A stretch of 64,000 nt of DNA from Methylobacterium sp. (GCA_013823325.1 PNLY01000014.1:18332-82331), one strand, 5' to 3'. Positions 50,767 through 59,011 are shown, numbered from the stretch's first letter. Made by a program: numbers and translations. The notes: generated by a model not told the origin, from the letters alone.

Positions 50767-51548
50767 TGGCCAGACCTATGCCAATCTCCTCCGACGCCGT
50801 CACGCGGATCGCCTATCCGGTGCTCGGCCTCTTGCTGCTCCTCCTGCTCTGGCAGGGCTACATCGTGCTGTTCGACGTACCGCAGGCCGTGCTGCCGCGC
50901 CCGCTCGCGGTCTGGAACGCGACCTTGAACAATCTGCCGCTGCTGCTCTCCGAGGGGCGAGTGACGCTGCTTGAAAGCGTCTACGGCTTCCTGCTCGCCT
51001 TCTTCCTGGGCATTCCGATCGCGGTGGCGATCTCCTCGTCGCGCACGCTCAACCTGATGTTCTACCCGCTGCTGATCGCGACGCAGGCCCTGCCCAAGGT
51101 GGCGCTGGCGCCGCTGATCCTGGTCTGGCTTGGCACCGGCATCGAATCCAAGCTCGCCATCGCCTGGCTCGTCGCCTTCTTCCCCATCGTGGTCGACACC
51201 GCGACGGGTCTGCGCTCGACGCCGACGGAAATGCTCGACCTTGCCGCTTCGGTTCGCGCCAGCGGCTGGCAGACCTTCTGGAAGATCAGGTTCCCGGCTG
51301 CGCTCCCCTTCGTCATCACCGGCTCGAAGGTCGCGATCACGCTCGCGGTCATCGGCGCGGTGATCGGCGAGTTCATCAGCTCGAACGAGGGGCTCGGCAA
51401 CCTGCTGCTTGTCGCCAACTCGCAGGTGAACACGCCTCTTGCCTTCGCCGCGCTCCTGGCGCTGGCGGTGCTCGGCATGGTGCTCTACGCCGCCGTCGCC
51501 TTCATCGACATCGCGCTCAAACCCTGGTTCAGCGAAGTCAGGCATTGA
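50766..51548 (+). CDS. ABC transporter permease (SsuC/TauC-like)
   Basis: This 260-residue inner-membrane permease has six predicted helices. The ATPase-contact EAA loop is DLAASVRASGWQTFWKIRFPAALPF. Other landmarks are VYGFLLAFFLGIPIAVAISSSR, PLLIATQALPKVALAPLILVWLGTG and AVIGAVIGEFISSNEGLGNLLLVANSQ, standard for this permease class. ATG 50766 shares its A with the ATPase stop codon. With the two preceding genes it forms a complete importer. Confidence 0.92.
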   Translation: MARPMPISSDAVTRIAYPVLGLLLLLLLWQGYIVLFDVPQAVLPRPLAVWNATLNNLPLLLSEGRVTLLESVYGFLLAFFLGIPIAVAISSSRTLNLMFYPLLIATQALPKVALAPLILVWLGTGIESKLAIAWLVAFFPIVVDTATGLRSTPTEMLDLAASVRASGWQTFWKIRFPAALPFVITGSKVAITLAVIGAVIGEFISSNEGLGNLLLVANSQVNTPLAFAALLALAVLGMVLYAAVAFIDIALKPWFSEVRH

Positions 51549-51559
51549 CGGGATACGCC

Positions 51560-52123
51560 GTGACCAAGCCCCGCATCGCCCTCCTGGTCGGCTCGCTCAG
51601 CCGCGACTCGATCAATCGCCGGCTGGCGTCGGCACTCATACGGCTCGGCATCGATCATCTCGAGTTCCGGGAGAGCAATCTCGGCGAGCTGCCGCTCTAC
51701 AACCGCGACATGGACCGCGCGCTGCCGCCGGAGGTGCTGCATTTCAAAGAGGAGATCGAAGCGGCCGATGGCGTGCTGATCGTCTCGCCCGAGTACAATC
51801 GCTCGGTGCCGTCGGCGCTCAAGAACGCCATCGGCTGGGGCTCGCGCCCCTATGGCGCCAATTCCTGGCGCGGCAAGCCGGCGGCGATCGCGGGCCTCGC
51901 GAGCGGCGCGCTCGGCACGGCGCCGGCCCAGCAGCATCTGCGCAACATCCTCTCGCATCTGGAGGTGCATGTGTTGCCACAGCCGGAGGTCTGCATGGCG
52001 ATGCGCGAGGGCTTGTTCGACGCCGGTGGCGAGATCGCCGATCCCGCGACGCGACAGTTCCTCGACGGTTTCCTCACCCGCTTTTCCGCGCATGTCGCGC
52101 GCTTCGCGATGGCCCCAGCATGA
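51560..52123 (+). CDS. NADPH-dependent FMN reductase-family protein
   Basis: This flavodoxin-like reductase of about 187 residues has the FMN-phosphate loop GSLSRDSINRRLASAL near the N-terminus, LPLYNRDMD, and VSPEYNRSVPSALKNAIGW in the ring-binding loop. It may supply reduced flavin to a monooxygenase or reduce a quinone or nitro substrate directly. GTG 51560 has GGGA about six bases upstream; TTG 51545, overlapping the permease stop, is an alternative. It overlaps the amidohydrolase gene. No flavin monooxygenase partner is seen in the window. Confidence 0.85.
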   Translation: MTKPRIALLVGSLSRDSINRRLASALIRLGIDHLEFRESNLGELPLYNRDMDRALPPEVLHFKEEIEAADGVLIVSPEYNRSVPSALKNAIGWGSRPYGANSWRGKPAAIAGLASGALGTAPAQQHLRNILSHLEVHVLPQPEVCMAMREGLFDAGGEIADPATRQFLDGFLTRFSAHVARFAMAPA

Positions 52124-53073
52124 CTCAGCGTATCGCCCTTGACGTCCACGCCCATCTCATTCCGGTCGGCGCGCCGCTCGCGAGCGTCCCCGGGGTGAGC
52201 TGGGACGCCGCGGCCGAGAAGCTCGTCATCGACGGCCACCAGATCGGCATCAAGGCCCTGTTCCATCCGGAGGCGCTGATCGGCTGGATGGACGAGCAGC
52301 AGGTCGAGCGCGCCTGGATCTCGGCGCCGCCGCCGACCTATCGCCCTGGGCTCGATGCGGTTCAGGCCGAGGCCTGGACACAATTGCTCAATGACGGGCT
52401 CGCGGCGATCGCAGCGGCACATCCGGACAGGCTGGCGCCGCTCTACCATCTACCGGTGGCGCATCCGGAGCTCGCCGCCCGGATCGTGCGCGAGCGCGTC
52501 ACCGCCACCGGAGCTCGCTTCTCAATGCCGACGGGCGAGCCGGGTCTGATGCTGTCCGATGCCAGCCATGCGCCGCTCTGGCAGGCGCTGGACGACGTAT
52601 CCGCCTTCGTCTTCCTGCATCCCGGCGAGGGCTGCGACGGGCGGCTCGACCCGTTCTATCTGCACAACCTCTTGGGCAATCCCAGCGAGACGGCGGTCGC
52701 GGCCGGCCATCTCGTCTTTGCCGGCGTGCTGGAACGGCATCCGCGCATCACCATCTGCCTCGCCCATGCCGGCGGCACCGTACCGGCCGTGGCCGGGCGC
52801 TGGCAGCGCGGCTTCGGCACGGGACGACCGGGCGTGGATACGCAGGTCGAGCCGCCGGCGAAGGCGCTGCGCCGCTTCTGCGTCGACTGTATTGCCCATG
52901 ACGACACGCTGCTCGATCTGGCGACCTCGGTGTTCGGCGAGGAGCGGATCGTCTTCGGCTCCGACTGGCCGTTCCCGATGGGCGTGATCAAGCCGCACAA
53001 ACAGCTCGCCGGCCTCAGCGAGAGCCGGCGCCGGGCGATCTTCTGCGACAACCCCGCCAAGCTGGCCGGTTGA
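52120..53073 (+). CDS. Amidohydrolase-family protein (ACMSD/decarboxylase-like)
   Basis: This 317-residue metal-dependent TIM-barrel protein of the amidohydrolase-2 group has an N-terminal metal motif H10-x-H12 in LDVHAHLIPVG. Later metal or catalytic segments are FVFLHPGEG, ICLAHAGGTVPAVAGRWQRG and IVFGSDWPFPMGV. This layout matches aminocarboxymuconate-semialdehyde decarboxylase and related ring-acid decarboxylases or hydrolases. It is the last gene of the plus-strand operon, followed by a strong terminator. The neighbours suggest a step in aromatic or heterocyclic acid breakdown. Confidence 0.88.
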   Translation: MTQRIALDVHAHLIPVGAPLASVPGVSWDAAAEKLVIDGHQIGIKALFHPEALIGWMDEQQVERAWISAPPPTYRPGLDAVQAEAWTQLLNDGLAAIAAAHPDRLAPLYHLPVAHPELAARIVRERVTATGARFSMPTGEPGLMLSDASHAPLWQALDDVSAFVFLHPGEGCDGRLDPFYLHNLLGNPSETAVAAGHLVFAGVLERHPRITICLAHAGGTVPAVAGRWQRGFGTGRPGVDTQVEPPAKALRRFCVDCIAHDDTLLDLATSVFGEERIVFGSDWPFPMGVIKPHKQLAGLSESRRRAIFCDNPAKLAG

Positions 53074-53078
53074 AACGA

Positions 53079-53109
53079 CAAGGGCCGGCTCTCACGAGCC
53101 GGCCCTTTT
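53079..53109. terminator. Bidirectional rho-independent terminator
   Basis: A perfect GC-rich stem, AAGGGCCGGCTC/GAGCCGGCCCTT with a TCAC loop, ends in TTTT on the plus strand and, with the flanking A residues, also works in reverse. It lies between the converging ends of the amidohydrolase and FAH-type genes and separates the two operons of the cluster. Confidence 0.9.
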
Positions 53110-53126
53110 GCTTGATGGAAGCCCCG

Positions 53127-54026
53127 TCAGGGCGTGATGTCGCTGTCGCCAGCGAGATCATGCTCGACGAGGCGGTTGCGCAATTCGCCGAGGCCCTCGG
53201 CCCGGACCACGACCTCGTCACCCGCCTTGAGGAAGATCTGAGGTTCACGCGCATTGCCGATGCCGCTCGGCGTGCCCGTGAGCAGGACGTCGCCCGGATG
53301 CAGGGTCATGCCGAAGGAGAGCTCGGCGATGAGCTCGTCGATCGGAAAGGCCATCTGCGCCGCGACGGCGTTCTGCATCAACTCGCCATTGAGCAGGCAT
53401 TGCAGCCTCACCTTCGGCAGGTCGACCTCGTCAGGCGTAACCACATAGGGGCCGAGCGGCATGGTGCCGTCGATGCTCTTGCCCTTCAGCCACTGCCCGC
53501 CATGACGGCGCTGCAGATCGCGCTGCGAGACGTCGTTGGCGAGGCAGAAGCCGAAGATGTGCTCGTGCGCCCGCGAGCGCGGAATGCTGCGCCCACCCTT
53601 GCCGATGACGATCGCGATCTCGGCCTCGTAGTCCCACTTTGCCGAGATGCGAGCATCGAAGGCGATGTCGTCCTGCGGACCGATCACCACATCGGGCGAT
53701 TTCGTGAAGAAGGTCGGCGCTTTCGGGCGGTCGACATCCTGGCCCTCGCGCTTGCCCTTGCTCTCCTCGAAATGATCCCAGTAGTTCCAGCCTGTGCAGA
53801 GCACGTCGCGCCGGAAGCGGCGCACCGGCGCCGCGAGCGATGCGCCCGCCAGCGGCAGGCGCGCGCCCTTGTCGAGACTGGCGACGATCAGCGCCTGCCG
53901 CTCGCTGGGCGGCAGGCCAATGAAGGCAACGAGGTCGCCCGCGCCCGGCCCCAGCAGGACCACCTCGTTATCGACGACGAGGCCGAGGCGCTCGCCGCCG
54001 TCATGGCGCAGATTGGCGTAGCGCAT
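53127..54026 (-). CDS. Fumarylacetoacetate hydrolase-family protein
   Basis: This 299-residue metal-dependent enzyme of the FAH superfamily includes hydrolases, hydratases and decarboxylases of ring-cleavage products. Landmarks are LCTGWNYWDHFEE, APTFFTKSPDVVIGPQDDIAF, WDYEAEIAIVIGKGG (acidic metal ligands), FGFCLANDVSQRDLQRR and HPGDVLLTGTPSGIG. It is the last gene of the minus-strand operon. Together with the RidA, Ldh_2 and cupin genes it suggests a ring- or keto-acid degradation route. Confidence 0.92.
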   Translation of the reverse strand: MRYANLRHDGGERLGLVVDNEVVLLGPGAGDLVAFIGLPPSERQALIVASLDKGARLPLAGASLAAPVRRFRRDVLCTGWNYWDHFEESKGKREGQDVDRPKAPTFFTKSPDVVIGPQDDIAFDARISAKWDYEAEIAIVIGKGGRSIPRSRAHEHIFGFCLANDVSQRDLQRRHGGQWLKGKSIDGTMPLGPYVVTPDEVDLPKVRLQCLLNGELMQNAVAAQMAFPIDELIAELSFGMTLHPGDVLLTGTPSGIGNAREPQIFLKAGDEVVVRAEGLGELRNRLVEHDLAGDSDITP

Positions 54027-54033
54027 CGCCGCC

Positions 54034-54432
54034 TCAGTCCGGAATGACGGCGATGGCGTTGATCTCGATCAGATAGTCCGGCGAGGTCATCTTGCAGATC
54101 TCGACCATGGTCGAGGCCGGCGCGATGCCGGTGAAGTATTCGCGCCGGACCTTGTGGATCGCGTCGAAATGCTCCATGTTGCGGACATAGACGTCGACGC
54201 GGCAGATGTCGTCGAGCGTGCCGCCGGCCTCCTCGACCGCAGCCTTCAGATTTTCGCAGACCTGCCGGGTCTGCTCGGAGACGTCGCCGATACCGGCGAT
54301 CGAGCCGTCGGCGCGACGCGAGGTCATGCCGGAGAGGAAGACGAGGCGGCCGCGGGCCTCGATCGCGGTCGCCTGCGAGAAATGGCCGTTGGGCTGGCGC
54401 AGCTTGGCGCTGGTGATCTGTTGCTTGGCCAT
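54034..54432 (-). CDS. RidA/YjgF-family protein
   Basis: This 132-residue Rid-family protein forms trimers that hydrolyse reactive imines/enamines or act in pyrimidine- and aromatic-type catabolism. The sequence has FSQATAIEARGRLVFLSGMTSRRADGS, ENLKAAVEEAGGTLDDICRVDVYVRN and MVEICKMTSPDYLIEINAIAVI. The last stretch has methionine-serine where RidA has the key arginine region, so the classic imine-deaminase activity may be absent. ATG 54432 starts 17 bases after the Ldh_2 stop. Confidence 0.88.
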   Translation of the reverse strand: MAKQQITSAKLRQPNGHFSQATAIEARGRLVFLSGMTSRRADGSIAGIGDVSEQTRQVCENLKAAVEEAGGTLDDICRVDVYVRNMEHFDAIHKVRREYFTGIAPASTMVEICKMTSPDYLIEINAIAVIPD

Positions 54433-54449
54433 GGGAAAACTCCTCGAGA

Positions 54450-55505
54450 TCAGGACAGGGAAGACGGGAACGGGACGCCGAGCCGCTCGGCAGCGGCGCG
54501 CAGGGCTGAGAGCGCCGCCGGCGCGATGCGGCAAGTGCCGTCGAAATCGCGATGGGCCTTGGCGGCTCGGTCGCCGGGCATGCGGATCGGCGAACCGCCT
54601 GGGGCGGGCTTCGAACTGCGGATGCGCTCGGCGAAGCCGGAGGCCGCCGCTTCGAACTCGCCCAGTGGCCGAAAGCCGGCAATGTCGATGGCGATGAAGA
54701 GATTGGCGCTGGCATATGGCTCGGAAAGGTCGCCATAGAGCGGGCGCACGGCATCGCCGATGGCGCCGCCCGACAGCCCGCCCGCAAGCAGGTCGACCAT
54801 CATGGCGAGGCCGAAGCCCTTGGCGCCGGCTGCCGGCAGCAGCATGCCCTTGATCGCCTCGACCGCATCGGTCGTCGGCAAGCCGTCGGCGGTTGCAGCC
54901 CAGCCTTCCGGGATCGGCTCGCCGCGGCTCTGCGCCAACCTGATCTTGCCCATGGCGCCGGCGCTCATGGCGAGGTCGAGCACCAGCGGCTCGCCGCCCG
55001 TGGACACGGCGATCGCGAGTGGGTTGTTGCCGACCACGCGCTCGGCCCCACCCGGCGCAGGCAACAGCGGGCGGGTGTTGGCCATGACGATGCCGATCTG
55101 GCCGGCGAGCGCGATCTTGCGCGCGAACCGCCCGGCGGCACCGATATGGAAGGCGTTGCGGACGGCGATGGCCGCCAGGCCATGTTCTTCCGCGCGCTCG
55201 ACGGCGAGCGCGGAAGCCCGCTCGGCCGTGACCTGGCCGAGCGCATTGACGGCGTCGATCGTGACGCGCGCACCGGCGTCGACCACGATCTCGCCCTTCG
55301 CCGCGGCATCGACCGAGCCCTTCTCGATGCGCTCGAGATACATCGGCAGCAGCATCAGCCCATGCGAGCCGAGCCCTTCGATGTCGGCATCGACGAGGGC
55401 TTCGGCGACCAGGCTGGCATGGTCAGCGGGAGCGCCGACCTTCGCGAGCAGTGCCTGAGCCAGCTCTCGCAAGGCGGAAGCCGGCCGGAAACCGGAGTTC
55501 GTCAT
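54450..55505 (-). CDS. Ldh_2-family malate/lactate/ureidoglycolate-type dehydrogenase
   Basis: This 351-residue NAD(P)-dependent dehydrogenase of the unusual Ldh_2 fold has family landmarks SHGLMLLPMYLERIEKG, AIAVRNAFHIGAAGRFARKIA (the catalytic histidine region), NNPLAIAVSTGGEPLVLDLAMS and GAKGFGLAMMVDLLAGGLSGG. Members oxidise 2-hydroxy acids or reduce 2-oxo or cyclic imino acids. ATG 55505 begins the recognisable domain. It lies between the cupin and RidA genes in the minus-strand operon. Substrate unknown. Confidence 0.92.
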   Translation of the reverse strand: MTNSGFRPASALRELAQALLAKVGAPADHASLVAEALVDADIEGLGSHGLMLLPMYLERIEKGSVDAAAKGEIVVDAGARVTIDAVNALGQVTAERASALAVERAEEHGLAAIAVRNAFHIGAAGRFARKIALAGQIGIVMANTRPLLPAPGGAERVVGNNPLAIAVSTGGEPLVLDLAMSAGAMGKIRLAQSRGEPIPEGWAATADGLPTTDAVEAIKGMLLPAAGAKGFGLAMMVDLLAGGLSGGAIGDAVRPLYGDLSEPYASANLFIAIDIAGFRPLGEFEAAASGFAERIRSSKPAPGGSPIRMPGDRAAKAHRDFDGTCRIAPAALSALRAAAERLGVPFPSSLS

Positions 55506-55530
55506 GGTGTGGACCTCGGCTCGGCGAAGA

Positions 55531-55929
55531 TCAGTGGGCGTCGCGCTCGTCGGTGTACCAGGACGGCGTCTGCGGGTAGTGCGGGCCGTCATAGATCTCG
55601 ACCACGATCGTCTCCTCGATCGCGAGGCTCGGACCGTGAACATTGCCCTTGGGATTGCAGTAGAAGCTGCCGGGCTTCAGCGTGACGCCGGTCGCTGTGT
55701 ATTCGAAATGGCCGGAGAGGCAGAACATCATCTGGTTCGAGGCATGCGAGTGCGGCTTGGGAATGCCGGCGCCCTTCTCGAAGCGGATCAGGGCCACGGA
55801 TGCGCCGGTCGCCTCGTCCCGCCACAGCATCTTCTCATGCACGCCCTTCAACGACTTTTCCCGCCAGGGCATGTCGTTCGTCTGGACCAGGATTTCCTCG
55901 AGGCTCGGAGCGCCGGCGGGGAGCTGCAT
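55531..55929 (-). CDS. Cupin-domain protein
   Basis: This 132-residue single cupin has motif 1 GIPKPHSHASNQMMFCLSGHFEYT and motif 2 SFYCNPKGNVHGPSLAIEE, giving a likely metal site from two histidines in HSH, a glutamine or glutamate position, and the later histidine. It could be a small isomerase or dioxygenase of the pathway. ATG 55929 starts the conserved part. It opens the minus-strand operon; motif copy C lies about 50 bases upstream. Confidence 0.82.
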   Translation of the reverse strand: MQLPAGAPSLEEILVQTNDMPWREKSLKGVHEKMLWRDEATGASVALIRFEKGAGIPKPHSHASNQMMFCLSGHFEYTATGVTLKPGSFYCNPKGNVHGPSLAIEETIVVEIYDGPHYPQTPSWYTDERDAH

Positions 55930-55974
55930 GATGAACCCTTCTTTCAAGCTGTCATGCTTACGATGTCCGTCATG

Positions 55975-55990
55975 ATATTTCACATGATGT
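55975..55990. promoter_or_regulatory. Shared motif, copy C (upstream of the cupin-Ldh_2 operon)
   Basis: ATATTTCACATGATGT shares its first ten bases with copy A at 47488 and 12 of 16 bases overall. It is embedded in TCATG-N8-CATGA, an inverted repeat, in the spacer upstream of the minus-strand operon. A candidate site for the GntR regulator encoded just beyond. Confidence 0.4.
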
Positions 55991-56128
55991 CTAATGCAAG
56001 CCGCAAAGCGCCGCCGCGCCCAGATTTTGTCTGGGGCGAGGGAACCAAGGGTGGCGGATGGGGCGAGCGAAGCGTCCGAGCGCTCACGCTGCAATGCGAG
56101 CGCGACCGGCTAACGCGCTGAAAGATGC

Positions 56129-56866
56129 CTAGCGGGCATGCGAGGGAGCGCGCTTTGGTGCGTGCTGCTGGAGGAGAACCACCCGCTCGCGAAGCCCGCT
56201 CAGATGATCGCGCATCGCGGCCGCGGCCGCCCCTGCGTCACGCGCTTCGATTGCGGCCAGGACGGCACGGTGCTGGCGGTCGGATGCGTCGGTGTCTAGC
56301 GTCTGCCAGAGGTGCAGATACCAGGCGCGGATCGAGCGCTCGTGAAGGGCTTTGGCGAAGTCGCCGAGGATGCGCGACTGGGACATGTCGCTGATCTTGG
56401 AGTGGAAGGCGCGGTCACATTCGACGAAGGCGTCGATCCGGCCACCGCCATGGGCATCGTCACGGTGGTGGTCGAGGATGGCACGGGCCGCTTCGATATC
56501 CTCGGACCGCCCGTATTCGGCGGCGCGCGCCGCGATTGCCGGCTCGACGACCAGGCGCGCATCGAGGATCTCGATCACCTGCCCCATCGAGTCGGGCTGG
56601 ATGATCACGCCCTTGCGCGGCACGACGTCGACGAGGCCTTCGGCCTGCAAACGTTGCAGCGCCTGGTGGACGGGCGTGCGGCCCATCTCCAGTTGCTCGC
56701 AGATCGACGCTTCGTTGAGATATTGGCCCGGCGCGAAGAACAGGGTGATGATCCGGTCCTTGATGGCGATGTAGGCCTGCTCGGACAGCGGCAGTGACTC
56801 ATTCTTGCTTTTGCCGCGCTGCATCGGTCGACGCTTTTGCCCGCTCTCGCCCGTCTTTGCCGTCAT
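56129..56866 (-). CDS. GntR-family transcriptional regulator (FadR/FCD type)
   Basis: This 245-residue regulator has an N-terminal winged helix, SEQAYIAIKDRIITLFFAPGQYLNEASICEQLEMGRTPVHQALQRLQ, and an all-helical FCD ligand-binding domain from about residue 95. Acidic and histidine metal ligands are plausible in VECDRAFHSKISDM and RQHRAVLAAIEARD. FCD-type GntR proteins usually repress catabolic operons and respond to an organic acid. It lies upstream of the cupin-Ldh_2-RidA-FAH operon on the same strand and is the obvious regulator of the cluster. Confidence 0.93.
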   Translation of the reverse strand: MTAKTGESGQKRRPMQRGKSKNESLPLSEQAYIAIKDRIITLFFAPGQYLNEASICEQLEMGRTPVHQALQRLQAEGLVDVVPRKGVIIQPDSMGQVIEILDARLVVEPAIAARAAEYGRSEDIEAARAILDHHRDDAHGGGRIDAFVECDRAFHSKISDMSQSRILGDFAKALHERSIRAWYLHLWQTLDTDASDRQHRAVLAAIEARDAGAAAAAMRDHLSGLRERVVLLQQHAPKRAPSHAR

Positions 56867-56999
56867 CGCATCATGCCACAGATATGCCTGTTGATATTCC
56901 TGTGTTCCGACAATTCCTTACCGCTGAAGCCAAAGGGGGGCAAATCCCGATAACCAGCCGCGGCGTTGCGACCGCAAAGAGTGACGTCTCGCCGATGTC

Positions 57000-57424
57000 G
57001 TGAGCCCCTTGAGCCTTCACCGGGCGGAAAAACAGCCTCCGGAATCTCCTTGAGGAAGCTTTGCCCCTTTTGCAGCCGCCGACCTAAAGTTTCGACGAAG
57101 CCTTCGTATCGTTCCCATCCCCTGACCTGCGCAGGGGCCTGGTCGTCGCCCGGTAGGGGCGGGGCGACCGTCAGCCAGAAGCGTATGAATAATTTCAGCG
57201 CCTTGGCGGTGATGTCGAGGTCTCGCTCGATCCGTTGGGCTTGCCGGGAGAGGCGACCCATGCGGCACGTGAGGGTGGCCTCGCGCCTGTCAACGGCATC
57301 GGGGGAAAGAGCGATCCCACCGCAACCTCGACAATGGCCGAGCGCGAGACTTTCTTGCGCGCTGAGAGCTCGTTGACTGCGCAATCATCGCGATGGGCAA
57401 GGAGAGGTTCAAGCGGTCGCGCAT
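57000..57424 (-). pseudogene. CopG-like conjugation-associated gene, frameshifted remnant
   Basis: Starting at ATG 57424 the reading passes through three frames: MRDRLNLSL, then SARKKVSRSAIVEVAVGSLF, then LSPDAVDRREATLTCRMGRLSRQAQRIERDLDITAKALKLFIRFWL and GWERYEGFVETLGRRLQKGQSFLKEIPE. Joined, these match the ribbon-helix-helix gene that commonly follows traG in rhizobial conjugative elements. At least two frameshifts make it dead. It starts nine bases after the traG-type stop. Confidence 0.6.
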
Positions 57425-57432
57425 CGCCGTTG

Positions 57433-57682
57433 CTAAAGATCGATGCCGTCGTTGGGATCGGGCGCGGCCTGTGGCGCGCCGGCCATCTGGCGGCGTAGCG
57501 CCTGGCGCTGGCGTGCGGTGTCTTCCGGCTCTTCGTCGAGCATGATCGCGAACTCCGGAGACGCGTTTCGCGGTACGTTCGTCGTTGGTCGCGAAGCTCA
57601 CACGGACATGGCAATTGTCGAGGATCGCGTTGTTCGCTCCAGAGGCCTTCGCGATCTGGTGCAGAGATTGCACGATCAGGCA
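57433..57682 (-). pseudogene. traG: traG-type conjugative coupling protein fragment
   Basis: The minus strand reads CLIVQSLHQIAKASGANNAI, then LDNCHVRVSFATNDERTAKRVS, the conserved motif region of VirD4/TraG coupling proteins. It then joins in a different frame to LDEEPEDTARQRQALRRQMAGA and a TAG at 57433, resembling the TraG C-terminus. The N-terminal two-thirds and the part between the two pieces are deleted. With the copG remnant this preserves traG-copG gene order of integrative conjugative elements. Confidence 0.68.
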
Positions 57683-57989
57683 GTCGCCCCGCTGCGAAGC
57701 GGGCATGTGGCCGTTGGGCACCATTTGGGGCGCCGGCCGGCCGCTTAATCGGCGGCGTTGTTCAAATAGGCGTGCTCGAATAGCCGAGCGGGTTCGAAGA
57801 GGGAGCAGCACGGAGACAATGCCGACTGTGCCGCCCGCAACGGGCGCAACTGTCGTCAAGAGGATGTTCGACACGTCCGTACCGTTTCCGGGGACGTGCC
57901 AGGAGAGCCGCATTTTCGTGCTGCAGCGCACAACGCGGCAAATGCTTTCTGCTGCTTCCCCGGCGGCGCCGGAGGGGGCGGGGAAGCAG

Positions 57990-58009
57990 AAAACGCCCCG
58001 AAGGGCGTC
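57990..58009 (-). terminator. Rho-independent terminator downstream of tRNA-Gly
   Basis: On the minus strand GACGCCC-TTCG-GGGCGTTTT forms a tight hairpin followed by four T, about 30 bases after the tRNA 3' end. Just beyond it (about 57950-57989) a second inverted repeat, CTGCTTCCCC/GGGGAAGCAG, may strengthen termination. Confidence 0.85.
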
Positions 58010-58039
58010 TGCTAAGCGCTTGATTTTCTTGAGATTGTC

Positions 58040-58114
58040 TGGAGCGGGCGAAGGGATTCGAACCCTCGACCCCAACCTTGGCAAGGTTGTGCTCTACCCC
58101 TGAGCTACACCCGC
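58040..58114 (-). tRNA. tRNA-Gly (GCC)
   Basis: The minus strand reads GCGGGTGTAGCTCAGGGGTA at the 5' end. The anticodon stem-loop is CAACCTTGCCAAGGTTG with anticodon GCC, the T arm is GAGGGTTCGAATCCCT, and the acceptor end pairs as GCGGG with CCCGC. The discriminator base is U and CCA is encoded. The 3' end faces the traG/copG remnants, the usual side for integrase-mediated insertion. Confidence 0.95.
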
Positions 58115-58483
58115 ATCCGAGACAGTCGCGCCGTTTTGGCGGCGCGGCCGGGTTATTGCCCCAAAGCGGCGGGAAGCGCAAGCGCCTTGTTGAAATTTTC
58201 TGATCGTCGCGCGATAGCCCAGCAAAATCGTCGGGAAAACCGCCTGTTTCCGAGCGATGTTTCGGCTGCGCTGGTGGCTGGATCGCCCAGGCAGGCGATG
58301 CGGGGGACGAGAATCGCCAATTGCAGGGGCGATACCCCGTCATGGTCCTCAAGGGGCGATCACGTTCTGCGTAGGCATCGAGATGACGAGCCTGAGCTGC
58401 TGCTTTCGCCCTCTGCGCCGCTTGCCTGCACCGGCCTCCGGCCTTAGGCATCGCGCAGCGTCCCTAGTTCTTGCTGGCCGATC
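58115..58483. other. Intergenic stretch without recognisable gene
   Basis: About 370 bases lie between the tRNA and the ProX/YbaK-like gene. It must contain the divergent promoters of both. Open frames here are arginine- and serine-rich shadows with no family pattern, and I see no further RNA gene or repeat. Confidence 0.5.
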
Positions 58484-59011
58484 ATGCCCACGCCGCTCTC
58501 TCCTGACGATCTCATCGCCAAGCTCGAGGAGCTCGGCATCAAGACCGAGCGCATCGACCATGTCGCCGTCTTCACTGTCGCCGAATCGAAGGAACTGCGC
58601 GGCAAGGTTCCCGGCCACCACACCAAGAACCTGTTCCTGAAGGACAAGAAGGGACGGATCTTCCTGGTCTCGGCGCTGGAGAGCACGAGGATCGACCTGA
58701 AGCGGCTGCATGAACGGCTCGGTGCCAGCGGGCGGCTCTCCTTCGGTTCCGCGGAGCTGCTGATGGAGAAGCTCGGTGTCACGCCGGGCTCGGTCACCGC
58801 CTTCGCCGTGGCCAACGACCATGGCGGAGACGTCACCATGGTGCTCGATGCCGCGCTGATGGATGGCGAGCGCCTGAATTTCCATCCGCTGGTCAACACG
58901 GCGACGCTCGGCATCTCCAGGGACGATATGCTCGCCTTCCTGCGCGCGGTCGGACACGAGCCGATGATCGTTGACCTTCCGACGCCGCCGGACGATGGAC
59001 AGAACGGCTGA
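58484..59011 (+). CDS. Prolyl-tRNA editing protein (ProX/YbaK family)
   Basis: This 175-residue protein has the YbaK/ProRS-INS editing-domain pattern: IDHVAVFTVAESKEL, GHHTKNLFLKDKKGRIFLVSALES (with the conserved lysine), SAELLMEKLGVTPGSVTAFAVAND and FHPLVNTATLGISRDDMLAFL. It hydrolyses alanine wrongly attached to tRNA-Pro. Length is typical of stand-alone ProX proteins. It precedes the thioredoxin gene by 86 bases, probably in the same transcription unit. Confidence 0.92.
   Translation: MPTPLSPDDLIAKLEELGIKTERIDHVAVFTVAESKELRGKVPGHHTKNLFLKDKKGRIFLVSALESTRIDLKRLHERLGASGRLSFGSAELLMEKLGVTPGSVTAFAVANDHGGDVTMVLDAALMDGERLNFHPLVNTATLGISRDDMLAFLRAVGHEPMIVDLPTPPDDGQNG

Noticed and set aside
57290-58084. 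264-codon minus-strand ORF covering the tRNA flank
   Set aside because: It reads through the tRNA-Gly gene and its terminator. Only the traG-like middle section is meaningful, and it changes frame.
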